Shown here: positions 13,270 through 21,626 of the stretch, one piece after another
Layout: every line of letters begins with the position of its first letter
Numbering within the stretch: the stretch's first letter is position 1
Origin: Bosea beijingensis
GTDB taxonomy: Bacteria; Pseudomonadota; Alphaproteobacteria; Rhizobiales; Beijerinckiaceae
Direction: 5' to 3'
Assembly: GCF_030758975.1 (NCBI RefSeq)
Contig: NZ_CP132359.1
Span: 3,848,009 to 3,912,008 of the forward strand
Length of the DNA stretch: 64,000 nucleotides
Notes under the pieces: generated by a model
What the model saw: only the letters and a program-made list of their open reading frames with translations
What the model was told of the DNA's origin: nothing
Database searches by the model: none
Program-made: the position numbers and the translations under genes

Positions 13270-14584
13270 CGCAAGCCCGGCCTTGCGCTTCTCGAATGTC
13301 GGCAAGACGTTCCCGCTCTACGAGACGCCGGGGCAGCGGGCGCTGGACGCCTTCGGATTCTACCGGCTGCTGCCGCGCGCGCTGCGGCCGCAGTTCCCCT
13401 CCTTCGACGCCCTCGCCGATATCAGCTTCTCGGTCAGCAAGGGGGAGCGTGTCGGCGTCATCGGCCGCAACGGCGCCGGCAAGACAAGCCTGCTGAAGCT
13501 CGTCACCGACAATTTCAAACCGAGCCGTGGCGCGATCGAGCGGAACGGAACCGTCCACAGCCTCATGCAGACTGGGATCGGCTTCTCGAACGAGATGACG
13601 GGGCGGGAGAACATCCACGCCGCCCTCGCCTATAACGGGCTGCCGGAGAGCGAGATGCTCCGCGTCGTCGACGAGATCATCGATTTCTGCGAGCTCGGCG
13701 ACCATCTCGACCAGCCGCTCAAGACCTATTCGCTCGGCATGGGCTCGCGGCTGCAATTCGCGGTCGCCACGGCGGTCGACCCCGATATCCTGATCATCGA
13801 CGAGATCCTCGGCGCGGGCGACGTCTATTTCACCCATAAATCCGCCGCCCGGATGAAGGGCTTCGTCGAGCGCGGCGCCACGATGCTGATCGTCTCGCAT
13901 TCGATGCAGCAGATCCTGGAATTCTGCGATCGTGTGATCTGGCTGGATCGCGGGCGCCTCGTCATGGACGGGCCGGCGCTCGAGGTGATCGACGCCTACG
14001 AGGTCTATCTGGAGCGGCTGTCGCGGCTCGGCATCAGCAGCGAAGACCCGCAGTCGCGCTTCGAGCCCCCGGCCTCGTCCGGCGAGATGAAGACCCGGCT
14101 CGGCGACGGCCGCGACGTCTACCGCTGGCCGGGCAAGAAGGGGGTCAAGATCGACAGCCTGAGCCTGGAGAACGAGCTCGGGCCGACGGACAAGTTCCGG
14201 CCCGGCGAGCCGCTGAAGGTCAGCCTCTCGATCGTGGCGGAAGAAGGCGGCGACTATATCTGCCGCTATGTGATCACGCTCTGGACCGCGGCCGGACGGC
14301 GGGTGGGCAGGATCGAGAACGACGTCGACCGCTTCACCCTGGCGGCCGGCGAGCGCCGCAGCATCCGCTTCGAGACGCCGGCGCAGGCGCTGACCCGCGG
14401 GCGCTATTTCGTGTCGTTTTCCGTTTACGACGTCGACAAGCACGGCTCGGCCGCAACCCAGGAGGCCCGGTACGACGTGCTGGCGCATGCGCTCGATTTC
14501 GAGGTCGTGCCCCCGGGCGGCGATGACGATTTTCTGATACGGCATCCCCTGCAGGTCTCACTCGCTCGACCCGCACGACATTAA
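13262..14584 (+). CDS. wzt: Polysaccharide ABC exporter ATPase with C-terminal glycan-binding domain (Wzt-like, copy 1)
   Basis: A 440-residue ATPase. Walker A GVIGRNGAGKTS is at about 65-76, the ABC signature takes the Wzt form YSLGMGSRLQFAVATA, and Walker B is ILIIDEILGAGD. Residues from about 270 to the end form the Wzt C-terminal beta-sandwich that, in E. coli O9a-type systems, recognises the modified non-reducing end of the polysaccharide before export. It overlaps wzm by 8 bp. Its partner could be itself or the second Wzt at 22253. Confidence 0.88.
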   Translation: MPDASPALRFSNVGKTFPLYETPGQRALDAFGFYRLLPRALRPQFPSFDALADISFSVSKGERVGVIGRNGAGKTSLLKLVTDNFKPSRGAIERNGTVHSLMQTGIGFSNEMTGRENIHAALAYNGLPESEMLRVVDEIIDFCELGDHLDQPLKTYSLGMGSRLQFAVATAVDPDILIIDEILGAGDVYFTHKSAARMKGFVERGATMLIVSHSMQQILEFCDRVIWLDRGRLVMDGPALEVIDAYEVYLERLSRLGISSEDPQSRFEPPASSGEMKTRLGDGRDVYRWPGKKGVKIDSLSLENELGPTDKFRPGEPLKVSLSIVAEEGGDYICRYVITLWTAAGRRVGRIENDVDRFTLAAGERRSIRFETPAQALTRGRYFVSFSVYDVDKHGSAATQEARYDVLAHALDFEVVPPGGDDDFLIRHPLQVSLARPARH

Positions 14585-14599
14585 GGTTCAAGAAGCACT

Positions 14600-15415
14600 A
14601 TGATCCCGGTTTTCGTTCGCCGCTATTTTTCAGCAGACCAACGCCGCTGGCCTCTCGCGCTCAAGCTCTCGTCGCGCCTGAACGATTTCGGCGTCAAGAT
14701 GGTCGCGCTGAGCCGCGAGCTCATGAACGCCATCTATGCGGATGATCGCGGACTGAACGACCGCGATCCCGTCGTGCGCCTGCGCGGCCTCAACGCCGCG
14801 ATCAACGACACGCTTCGCCGGCAGGCGCAGGAATATAAGAGCTATACCTATTTCAACGGCTATCCCTATCAGGGCCTCGGGCTCCTGAACGTGTTCGGAG
14901 ACCGGCTCGCCGATCCGCGCTTCGACGAATACGAGCTGAGGAAATTCATCAGCGAAAAGGACAACGTCCTCGACATCGGCTGCTCCTGCGGCTTCATCGC
15001 GCTGATGGCGGCCTATCGGACCGGGTGCCGCGCCCATGGCATCGACATCAACCCCTATATGATCGAGATCGGCCGGCTCTGCGCCGACCACCTGAATGTC
15101 GGCGGCCTCGTCTCGCTGGAGGCCGTCCGCATTCAGGAATACGCGGCCAAGGAGCCGTTCACCGTCGTCCTGTCCTTCGCGACGCACTGGACCGACGACG
15201 AGAATTACCGCGTGTCGATCCGCGACCATATGGAGCGGATGCATTCCTATCTCGCGCCGGGCGGGCTGCTTCTGTTCGAAACCCATGCGGCTGACCCCGG
15301 CCAGGCCGATTTCTACGCAGCGATGGAAACCGTGCGCGACCTGTTCTCGTGGGACGGCGTCTTCAAGAAGACGGAATCCGGCCTGCGCGAGTTCTACGTG
15401 ATGAGAAAGATCTGA
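14600..15415 (+). CDS. Class I SAM-dependent methyltransferase
   Basis: A 271-residue protein with SAM motif I VLDIGCSCGFIALMAA at about 113-128 and the acidic residue of motif II in GCRAHGIDINPYMI. The substrate is unknown. It lies between wzt and the phosphoramidate-like cassette, so it may methylate a sugar or the phosphoramidate/phosphate cap. In Campylobacter two methyltransferases (Cj1419, Cj1420) flank the analogous genes. That analogy is inference from gene order, not from sequence identity I could measure. Confidence 0.75.
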   Translation: MIPVFVRRYFSADQRRWPLALKLSSRLNDFGVKMVALSRELMNAIYADDRGLNDRDPVVRLRGLNAAINDTLRRQAQEYKSYTYFNGYPYQGLGLLNVFGDRLADPRFDEYELRKFISEKDNVLDIGCSCGFIALMAAYRTGCRAHGIDINPYMIEIGRLCADHLNVGGLVSLEAVRIQEYAAKEPFTVVLSFATHWTDDENYRVSIRDHMERMHSYLAPGGLLLFETHAADPGQADFYAAMETVRDLFSWDGVFKKTESGLREFYVMRKI

Positions 15416-15427
15416 CAGGCACGGATC

Positions 15428-16549
15428 GTGGAACGCCGCCTCCTGCAAGCGCTGCGCCGCTTCTTCGGAAGGCCGGGCCATGGCGTCGATGTCGATTTCT
15501 ACGCATCGAGCTGGATCGACGAGATCTGGGTCCGCAGCACGATCGCGGCCTGCCTCGCCCGCGGGCTCAAGCTGCGGCTGGTCCTGTCGGGCGGACCGGG
15601 CGCGGCGCCGCCGGCGCTCAGGGAGCGCTATGCCGCGCTTGAGGTTCCGCTGATCGAAGCCTCGAATATCGAAGAGCTGCACAAGCTCCGGATGCGGCTG
15701 GTCGTCACCGCGTCGAGCGGCATTCCCAGGGCGTTCTTCGGGCCGTCCCTGCGGCGGCTCGTTCACATGCCGCATTCTCTGGTCAGCCTGCACATGATCT
15801 ATCCGGGCGATGCGTTCGACAATTACGACGTGCTGTTCGCGGCCGGCCCGCATCATGTCCGCGAGTGGAGCCTGATCCGGGCGCGCCACGGCCTGCCGCC
15901 GGGGCTGTCCATGGATGTCGGCTACGGAAAGATGGACCCGCTCGCCGATGTGCTCCGGGAGGCGGGACCCCCGCAGCCGCAACGGCATGTGCTTCTGGCG
16001 CCGTCCTGGGGCGAGGCCAATCTGTTGCGCAGCATGGGTCCGCAGCTCGTGGCCGGACTTCTGGCGGAAGGCCTGCAGGTCACCCTGCGGCCCCATCCGA
16101 GCTTCTTCCTCAAGCAGGAGCCGGAACTAGCCGCGACGCTGGAAGCTGCGGCCGGCAACCCCCGCTTCGTCCTGGAAACCTCGACCGATATCGTCCAGAC
16201 CGCGATGCTGAGCGCGGATGTCCTGGTGACCGATTATTCCGGCATCGCCTTTGAATACGCCGCATTGAGGCATCGGCCGACGGTCTTCGTCGACCTGCCC
16301 AAGAAGGTGCTGAACCCGGATTGGCAGGAAATCGCGTCCGAACCGGTCGAAATCGCGTTGCGCGCGCGGCTTGGGACCATCGCCGGCTGCACTCTCGGCG
16401 ATACACTGCAGGCTATCCTCGCGGCGATCGACGCGCCTCGCCCGCCGGATGCCATTGCCGCCGTCGTGCCCGATTTCCTCTATGAACAAGCCCATGTCGG
16501 CGAGCGCGCCGCGACCAGCCTGATCGCCTTGATGAAGGACCTCAGATGA
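15428..16549 (+). CDS. CDP-glycerol:glycerophosphotransferase-family transferase (TagB/TagF-like)
   Basis: A 373-residue GT-B protein with a GTG start. The donor-binding segment VLVTDYSGIAFEYA and the PTVFVD that follows it are hallmarks of the CDP-glycerol glycerophosphotransferase family, which moves phospho-linked groups from CDP donors onto glycans. The RPHPSF and LLAPSW motifs also fit. It overlaps the cytidylyltransferase gene by four bases, suggesting that it uses the CDP-linked product of the cassette. It is therefore a candidate phosphoramidate (or glycerol-phosphate) transferase. The true acceptor is unknown. Confidence 0.7.
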   Translation: MERRLLQALRRFFGRPGHGVDVDFYASSWIDEIWVRSTIAACLARGLKLRLVLSGGPGAAPPALRERYAALEVPLIEASNIEELHKLRMRLVVTASSGIPRAFFGPSLRRLVHMPHSLVSLHMIYPGDAFDNYDVLFAAGPHHVREWSLIRARHGLPPGLSMDVGYGKMDPLADVLREAGPPQPQRHVLLAPSWGEANLLRSMGPQLVAGLLAEGLQVTLRPHPSFFLKQEPELAATLEAAAGNPRFVLETSTDIVQTAMLSADVLVTDYSGIAFEYAALRHRPTVFVDLPKKVLNPDWQEIASEPVEIALRARLGTIAGCTLGDTLQAILAAIDAPRPPDAIAAVVPDFLYEQAHVGERAATSLIALMKDLR

Positions 16550-17334
16550 CCTCACCGCGTGCCGTCATCCTCGCCGCCGGCTTCGGTTCGCGGCTCAGGC
16601 CTCTCACCGATACCGCCCCGAAATGCCTGACCCCCCTGGCCGGCGAGAGCCTGCTGTCGCGCCAGTTGCGGACGCTCGCCGCGGAAGGGATCGACGACAT
16701 CTCGATCGTCGCGGGTCATCTCGCGGACCGGATCGCGTTTCCGGGGCTCAAGAAGGTCCTGAACCCGGATTACGAGCGCACCAACATGGTGTCGTCGCTC
16801 TTCTGTGCCCGGCATCTCCTCGACGGGTCGCGCGACCTGCTGATCTGCTACGGCGACATCGTCTATCAACGCACGGTCCTGGCGTCGCTGCTCGCGGTCG
16901 ATGCCCCCGTCGCCGTGGCTGTCGACCGCGGCTGGCGCGATCTGTGGGGCCTGCGCATGGACGACCCGCTCTCGGATGCCGAGACGCTGAAGATCGGCCC
17001 CGAGGGCCAGCTCGTCGAGCTCGGCCGCAAGCCGCGGAGCTATGACGAGATTGAAGGCCAGTATATCGGCCTGATAAAGATCAGGGCCGATGCCCAGCGC
17101 GGCATCGTCGATCTCTACGACAAGCTCGACCCCGCCGGCCCGCATGACGGCCGGGACAAGGCGAACATGTTCATGACGTCCTTCGTGCAAGCGATGATCG
17201 ATGCCGGCATCACGGTGCGTCCGGGCTTCTTCAACCGCGGCTGGCTGGAAATCGACAGCCTGGCCGATTACGAGGCCTATAACGGCCTCGCGCAGAGCGG
17301 CGAATTGCTGGCCTTCTATGATGATCGCCTCTGA
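16546..17334 (+). CDS. CTP:phosphoglutamine-type cytidylyltransferase (Cj1416-like)
   Basis: A 262-residue nucleotidyltransferase with the intact loop GFGSRLRPLTDTAPKCL at 12-28. The segment from about residue 130, with WRDLWGLRMDDPLSDAETLK and ELGRKPRSYDEIEGQYIGL, resembles my recollection of the Cj1416/phosphocholine cytidylyltransferase branch rather than sugar-1-P enzymes. In C. jejuni, Cj1416 joins CTP and N5-phospho-glutamine to give gamma-glutamyl-CDP-amidate. The nearby glutamine kinase and C26 hydrolase genes favour that reaction. Phosphocholine or another phospho-substrate remains possible. Confidence 0.72.
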   Translation: MTSPRAVILAAGFGSRLRPLTDTAPKCLTPLAGESLLSRQLRTLAAEGIDDISIVAGHLADRIAFPGLKKVLNPDYERTNMVSSLFCARHLLDGSRDLLICYGDIVYQRTVLASLLAVDAPVAVAVDRGWRDLWGLRMDDPLSDAETLKIGPEGQLVELGRKPRSYDEIEGQYIGLIKIRADAQRGIVDLYDKLDPAGPHDGRDKANMFMTSFVQAMIDAGITVRPGFFNRGWLEIDSLADYEAYNGLAQSGELLAFYDDRL

Positions 17335-17758
17335 AGGGCCCGTGGTCGCAGCCGGCACCCCGGAGGCGCTGCGGGAGATGCTCGCGGCGGCGCTTAAGTC
17401 GCTCGCATCGCCCGAACAGCCCGCGACCGAGCGGATCGTCCTCGATCCCGCCCTGCTGGCGGCCGACGATGCGGCCGCCGCCGTGCTGGAACGATTGTCG
17501 CGGAAGGTCGAGGTTGGCCGCAGGCTTTTGGCTGCCTATATCGACGGCTTCGGCAAGCCCGTGGATGACAGGCCGGTGCGGGCGGAGGTGTCGACCTATC
17601 TCGCCTGCCTGTTCGTGTTCGCCGGCCTCGCACGCGGCGACTGGAAGTTTCTGAACACCGCCATGAAAATGCAGGACGGTATTCTCATCGACAGGCCCAT
17701 CACCCTTCCCGCCGCCTTCGAGAGCGCCCTGCGCATCTCCCTCGGCGAAGCCCCGTGA
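17321..17758 (+). CDS. Uncharacterised 145-residue protein in the phosphoramidate-like cassette
   Basis: I do not recognise a family. The protein begins MIASEGPVVAAGTPEALREML (ATG at 17318 or 17321), is mostly helical and soluble, and contains a hydrophobic stretch YLACLFVFAGLARGDWKFLN followed by KMQDGILIDRP. No signal peptide or catalytic motif is evident. It overlaps the cytidylyltransferase by 14 bp and the formyltransferase-like gene by one base (TGATG), so it is translated with them and is likely a subunit or accessory of the cassette. Confidence 0.65.
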   Translation: MIASEGPVVAAGTPEALREMLAAALKSLASPEQPATERIVLDPALLAADDAAAAVLERLSRKVEVGRRLLAAYIDGFGKPVDDRPVRAEVSTYLACLFVFAGLARGDWKFLNTAMKMQDGILIDRPITLPAAFESALRISLGEAP

Positions 17759-18612
17759 TGCAGACCGTCGATCTCGGAATCGTCGCGGACCGCTTCTGTT
17801 CGACGTCGCGCACCTACCTGACCTATCTCAGGGCCGCGGGCTATCGGGTCCGGCTCGTGCTGCTGACCGATTTCACCGGCCCTGTCCGGCACAGGCAAGG
17901 CCTGCGCGGGCAGTTCGACCGGCTCGTCGCGCCACTCGTGAAACAGCGCCGCAGGCTGCCCGACCGGCATTTCGACGACGGTTTCCGGGCGCTCTGCGAG
18001 GCCATGCAGGCCGTGGTTCCGCACCCGGTCGACTATTTCGGCGCCTTCGACTGGTCAGAATATGCCGAACAGGTCCTGCCCTTCGTCGCCGAGGATTATG
18101 ACGACAAGGACCTGCACGAGCGGCTGACGAAGGCCGGCATGCCCGTCTGGCTCTACACCAATGGCGGACGGGTTCCGCCCGCGCTGCTCGACCGGCCGGA
18201 CTTCAGGATGATCCATATCCACCCCGGCGTGGTCCCGCATGTGCGGGGGTCGGACGGGCTGTTCTGGTCGCTCTTGACGCGCGGCCGGCCGGGCATGAGC
18301 TGCTTCTACATGAACCCCGGCATCGATACCGGCTCGATCATCCGCACACGGGAGTTCGAACGGCCGGTCATGCCGTTCCTGAAGGAGGCGATCGAGCAGC
18401 GTCCGGATGTCGTCTATTCGGCACTGCTCTACGCCTATGACCCGCATCTGCGCGCCCAGCTTCTCGCCGATGTCGTCGCTGCCTGCGGTGGCCGGGACCT
18501 CGCCTCGCTGCCGAACACGCCGCAGGATCCCGAGAGCGGACGGAATTTCTACTGGATGCATGCCCGCCTGCAGCGCAAGGCGATGCGCCTTCTCAGCGAT
18601 GGGACACTATGA
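17758..18612 (+). CDS. Formyltransferase-fold protein with altered active site
   Basis: A 284-residue protein whose central part, IHIHPGVVPHVRGSDG (about 151-166) and later PGIDTGSII with Asp190, matches the N-H-D formyltransferase motif (NIHPSLLPxxRG ... GxDTG). The usual catalytic Asn is replaced by His153, while His155 and Asp190 are kept. Ordinary family members transfer formyl from 10-formyl-THF to an amine. Here the changed residue leaves the reaction open; candidates are formylation of an amino sugar or another acyl or amide transfer. The ATG at 17758 is used; a GTG lies directly before it. Confidence 0.65.
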   Translation: MQTVDLGIVADRFCSTSRTYLTYLRAAGYRVRLVLLTDFTGPVRHRQGLRGQFDRLVAPLVKQRRRLPDRHFDDGFRALCEAMQAVVPHPVDYFGAFDWSEYAEQVLPFVAEDYDDKDLHERLTKAGMPVWLYTNGGRVPPALLDRPDFRMIHIHPGVVPHVRGSDGLFWSLLTRGRPGMSCFYMNPGIDTGSIIRTREFERPVMPFLKEAIEQRPDVVYSALLYAYDPHLRAQLLADVVAACGGRDLASLPNTPQDPESGRNFYWMHARLQRKAMRLLSDGTL

Positions 18613-21600
18613 AGCCGCGCGTCATCATTCTCGGCGCCGGCCGGCCCTTTCACGGCGAGAGCCACAGCTCGCTGAGGGCGGTGAGCCGGCGCGGCAACGT
18701 GCTCGACTGGCTGCTCTCGACCCTGGCGCCGCTCGGCGACGACGTCCATTTCGTCGGCGGATACGCCGTTACAGACATCATGGAGCGGTTCCCGCAACTG
18801 CACTATGCCATCAATCCGGACTGGGAACGTTCGGGCAGCATCCGCTCGCTCGCTGAAGCCGGGCTGGGCGCGGGCCAGGATGTCTATATCAGCTATGCCG
18901 ACATCCTGTTCCGGCCGGATCTTGTCGAAGCGCTGAGCAGCACCGCTTCGCCGGAGCGGGTCGGGCTCGCCGTGGATTCGTCGCGCCGGACGGCGCGCCG
19001 CACCAGCCGCGAGGTCGTCCTGTTCGGCCCGGACGGCCAGCCATCCGCCTTCGGGCGGGCCGCCGAGATCGACAGGGCGGAGCATGACGTGGTCGGCTTC
19101 GTCAGGATACCAGCGTCGCGCGTCGAGGCCGCCGCCGATGCGCTCGCAAGCACGCTGGCGAAAGACCCGAGGGCGCATCTCGCCGCCTGGCTGGAGACGC
19201 TGCGCGAACGCGGCGAGGCTTTCAGCTTCCACGACGCGTCGGGCCATTGGACCGATCTGGACAGCGAGGCCGTGCTCGCGCGCTTCATCTTCGGCACCAA
19301 GGCCGAAACGCTGTCACGGCTCGCGAAGGTCATCACCAAAGCCCGGATCGCGCCGCAGGCGACCTTCTCCGTCGCGGACTGGCGCCGAGACCAAGCCGCG
19401 ATCGCGGCACGCGTCCTGGCGGAGCTGCCCTCCGGCAGCCTCGCCGTCCGCTCCAGCGCCCGCAACGAGGACGGCTTCAACGAAAGCAATGCGGGCAAGT
19501 TCCAGTCGGAGCTGAATGTCGGCTTCGATGAAGCCAGCCTCGCCGCGGCTGTCGCGCGCGTGATCGGCTCCTATGACGGTGGCGACGAGCATCAGGTCCT
19601 CGTCCAGCCGATGATCCGCGGCGTCGCGCGCAGCGGCGTGGCCTTCACCCGGACGCTCGGCGTCGGCGCGCCCTACCGCGTCATCAACGCCTCCGAAGGC
19701 AGCCGCACCGATATCGTGACCAGCGGCATGCGCGGGGAAAGCAGGGTCATCTACCTCCACCGGGGCTCGACCGAGCTGCCGCCCGATGCCCACCCGTCCC
19801 TCGCCAGCCTGGTCGACGCGCTCGATGAGATCGAGCGCCTGACCGAACTGGACACGCTCGATGTCGAGTTCGCCATCGATGGCGACGACGTCTGCCATAT
19901 CCTCCAGGTGCGCCCGCTCGTCATGGAGCAGGAGCGGACCGGCGACACGGACGCGCTCATCGCCCGCGAGATCGCCTATGCGCAACAGGCCTTCGGCGAG
20001 GGCCAGGCGCCGATGCCCGGCATCGTCGGCGATGCCACGGTCTTCGGGATCATGCCGGACTGGAACCCGGCCGAGCTGATCGGAATCACGCCGGCGCCGC
20101 TGGCCGAGAGCCTGTACCGTCATCTCATCACCGACGAGACCTGGGCGGTCCAGCGAGCCGAGTTCGGCTATCGCGACCTCAGGCACCAGCCGCTCATCCG
20201 GCTTTTCGCGGGACATCCTTATGTCGATGTCCGCGCGAGCCTGAACAGCTTCATCCCCGCCGCCCTTCCCGAGACCGTCGCCCGCCGGATCGTCGAGGCG
20301 GGCATCGCCCGGCTGCGCCGGGAACCGCATCTGCACGACAAGCTGGAATTCGGCATCACCCTGACCTGCTTCGACTTCGCGTTCGAGTCCTGGCGGGAGC
20401 GTTTGAATGAGGCAGGGCTCAGCCGCGCGGAGACCGACGACTACCGGGCGGCGCTGATCGCGATCACGCACCATGCCTTCGCACGCTGCGAAAGCTCCTG
20501 GGCCCGCCTCGACAGCTATGCCGCGATGCAGGAGCGGCTCCTGGCGGCGGACGGCGCCCTGTTCAGCCGGCTCCGCGCCAGCCTATATGTCTGCCGCCGG
20601 ACGGGAACGCTGCTCTTCGCGCATCTCGCGCGTTGCGGCTTCGTCGCGATGTCGCTCCTCAAGACGGCAGTCGAGACGGGCCTGATCTCGGCGACCCGCA
20701 TGAGCGAGTTCCTCGGCTCCATCAGGACGGTCGGCCACCGCCTGCCGGAAGATGCCTGGCAGGTCCGCAAGGGCGCACTCGCCTGGGATGCGTTCGTCGC
20801 CCGTTACGGGCATCTCCGCCCGGGCACCTACGACATCGGCGCTCCATCCTATGGCGAGACGCCGGAGGAATATCTGCGCCCGCTCGTCGACAACGCGCAG
20901 GAGCCCTCGCATTCGTCCTTCGCCTGGTCGGCGGACGAAGCCCGCAACTGGCAGAAGGCCATGCAGGCGGCCTCGCTCCCGGAGGAGATCGACGAGATCG
21001 ACCGCTTTCTGCGCCGTTCCATCGAAGGGCGGGAGGAAGCCAAATTCATCTTCTCCCGCAGCGTCTGCGCCGCCTTGAACGATATCGCCGCCTGGGCGGA
21101 GGCTGCCGGCATCGCGCGCTCCGATGCCGCTTACCTCACCATCGGCGACATCCTCGATATCGGCTCCGGCTCGATCGGGCCGGATATCGAGCGTCTCCGG
21201 CGGCGGATCGCCACCGCCAGGGACAGGGTGCGGCTGGTGCAATCGATGCGGCTGCCGCCGCTATTGACGCAGGCACGCGACTTCCAGTCCTTCGTCATGC
21301 CCGAGGTCGAGCCGAATTTCGTCACGATGGGCAAGGTGACGGCGCGCGTGGTGCCCGTCGCCAGCCTGGTGAAGGACGATGCGCTCAATGGCGCCATCGC
21401 CCTTATCGAGAACGCCGATCCCGGCTATGACTGGCTGTTCGGGCGCAAGCTCGCGGGCTTCGTCACGACCTATGGCGGCGCGAATTCGCATATGGCCATC
21501 CGCGCGGCCGAATTCGGGCTCCCGGCCGCGATCGGCGTCGGCGAGGTCAAGATGGACGCGCTGGCGAAGGCCGAAATCGTCGAGCTCGACTGTGCGGCGC

Positions 21601-21623
21601 GGCGCATCATGGTTCTGAGGTAA
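18609..21623 (+). CDS. Glutamine kinase (Cj1418-like, PEP-synthase fold) fused to N-terminal nucleotidyltransferase-like domain
   Basis: A 1004-residue fusion. Residues 1 to about 235 resemble a nucleotidyltransferase (VIILGAGRP, NPDWERSGSIRSL, YISYADILF), but the nucleotide loop is degenerate: GAGRPFHGESHSSL replaces GxGxRLxPxTxxxPK. From about 270 there is an ATP-binding PPDK/PEP-synthase domain with VRSSARNEDGFNESNAGKF. The C-terminal swivelling phosphohistidine domain has YGGANSHMAIRAAEFGLPAA, with His961. In C. jejuni the equivalent enzyme phosphorylates the amide nitrogen of L-glutamine. It overlaps the preceding gene (ATGA) and is followed after 3 bp by the C26 hydrolase, the same functional set as Cj1416-1418. 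True PEP synthase or antibiotic kinase is less likely in this setting. Confidence 0.72.
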   Translation: MKPRVIILGAGRPFHGESHSSLRAVSRRGNVLDWLLSTLAPLGDDVHFVGGYAVTDIMERFPQLHYAINPDWERSGSIRSLAEAGLGAGQDVYISYADILFRPDLVEALSSTASPERVGLAVDSSRRTARRTSREVVLFGPDGQPSAFGRAAEIDRAEHDVVGFVRIPASRVEAAADALASTLAKDPRAHLAAWLETLRERGEAFSFHDASGHWTDLDSEAVLARFIFGTKAETLSRLAKVITKARIAPQATFSVADWRRDQAAIAARVLAELPSGSLAVRSSARNEDGFNESNAGKFQSELNVGFDEASLAAAVARVIGSYDGGDEHQVLVQPMIRGVARSGVAFTRTLGVGAPYRVINASEGSRTDIVTSGMRGESRVIYLHRGSTELPPDAHPSLASLVDALDEIERLTELDTLDVEFAIDGDDVCHILQVRPLVMEQERTGDTDALIAREIAYAQQAFGEGQAPMPGIVGDATVFGIMPDWNPAELIGITPAPLAESLYRHLITDETWAVQRAEFGYRDLRHQPLIRLFAGHPYVDVRASLNSFIPAALPETVARRIVEAGIARLRREPHLHDKLEFGITLTCFDFAFESWRERLNEAGLSRAETDDYRAALIAITHHAFARCESSWARLDSYAAMQERLLAADGALFSRLRASLYVCRRTGTLLFAHLARCGFVAMSLLKTAVETGLISATRMSEFLGSIRTVGHRLPEDAWQVRKGALAWDAFVARYGHLRPGTYDIGAPSYGETPEEYLRPLVDNAQEPSHSSFAWSADEARNWQKAMQAASLPEEIDEIDRFLRRSIEGREEAKFIFSRSVCAALNDIAAWAEAAGIARSDAAYLTIGDILDIGSGSIGPDIERLRRRIATARDRVRLVQSMRLPPLLTQARDFQSFVMPEVEPNFVTMGKVTARVVPVASLVKDDALNGAIALIENADPGYDWLFGRKLAGFVTTYGGANSHMAIRAAEFGLPAAIGVGEVKMDALAKAEIVELDCAARRIMVLR

Positions 21624-21626
21624 TCG

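Noticed and set aside
18609..21623. Phosphoenolpyruvate synthase or rifampicin phosphotransferase
   Set aside because: The fold is shared, but the fusion to a nucleotidyltransferase-like domain and the neighbouring cytidylyltransferase and C26 hydrolase fit glutamine kinase better.
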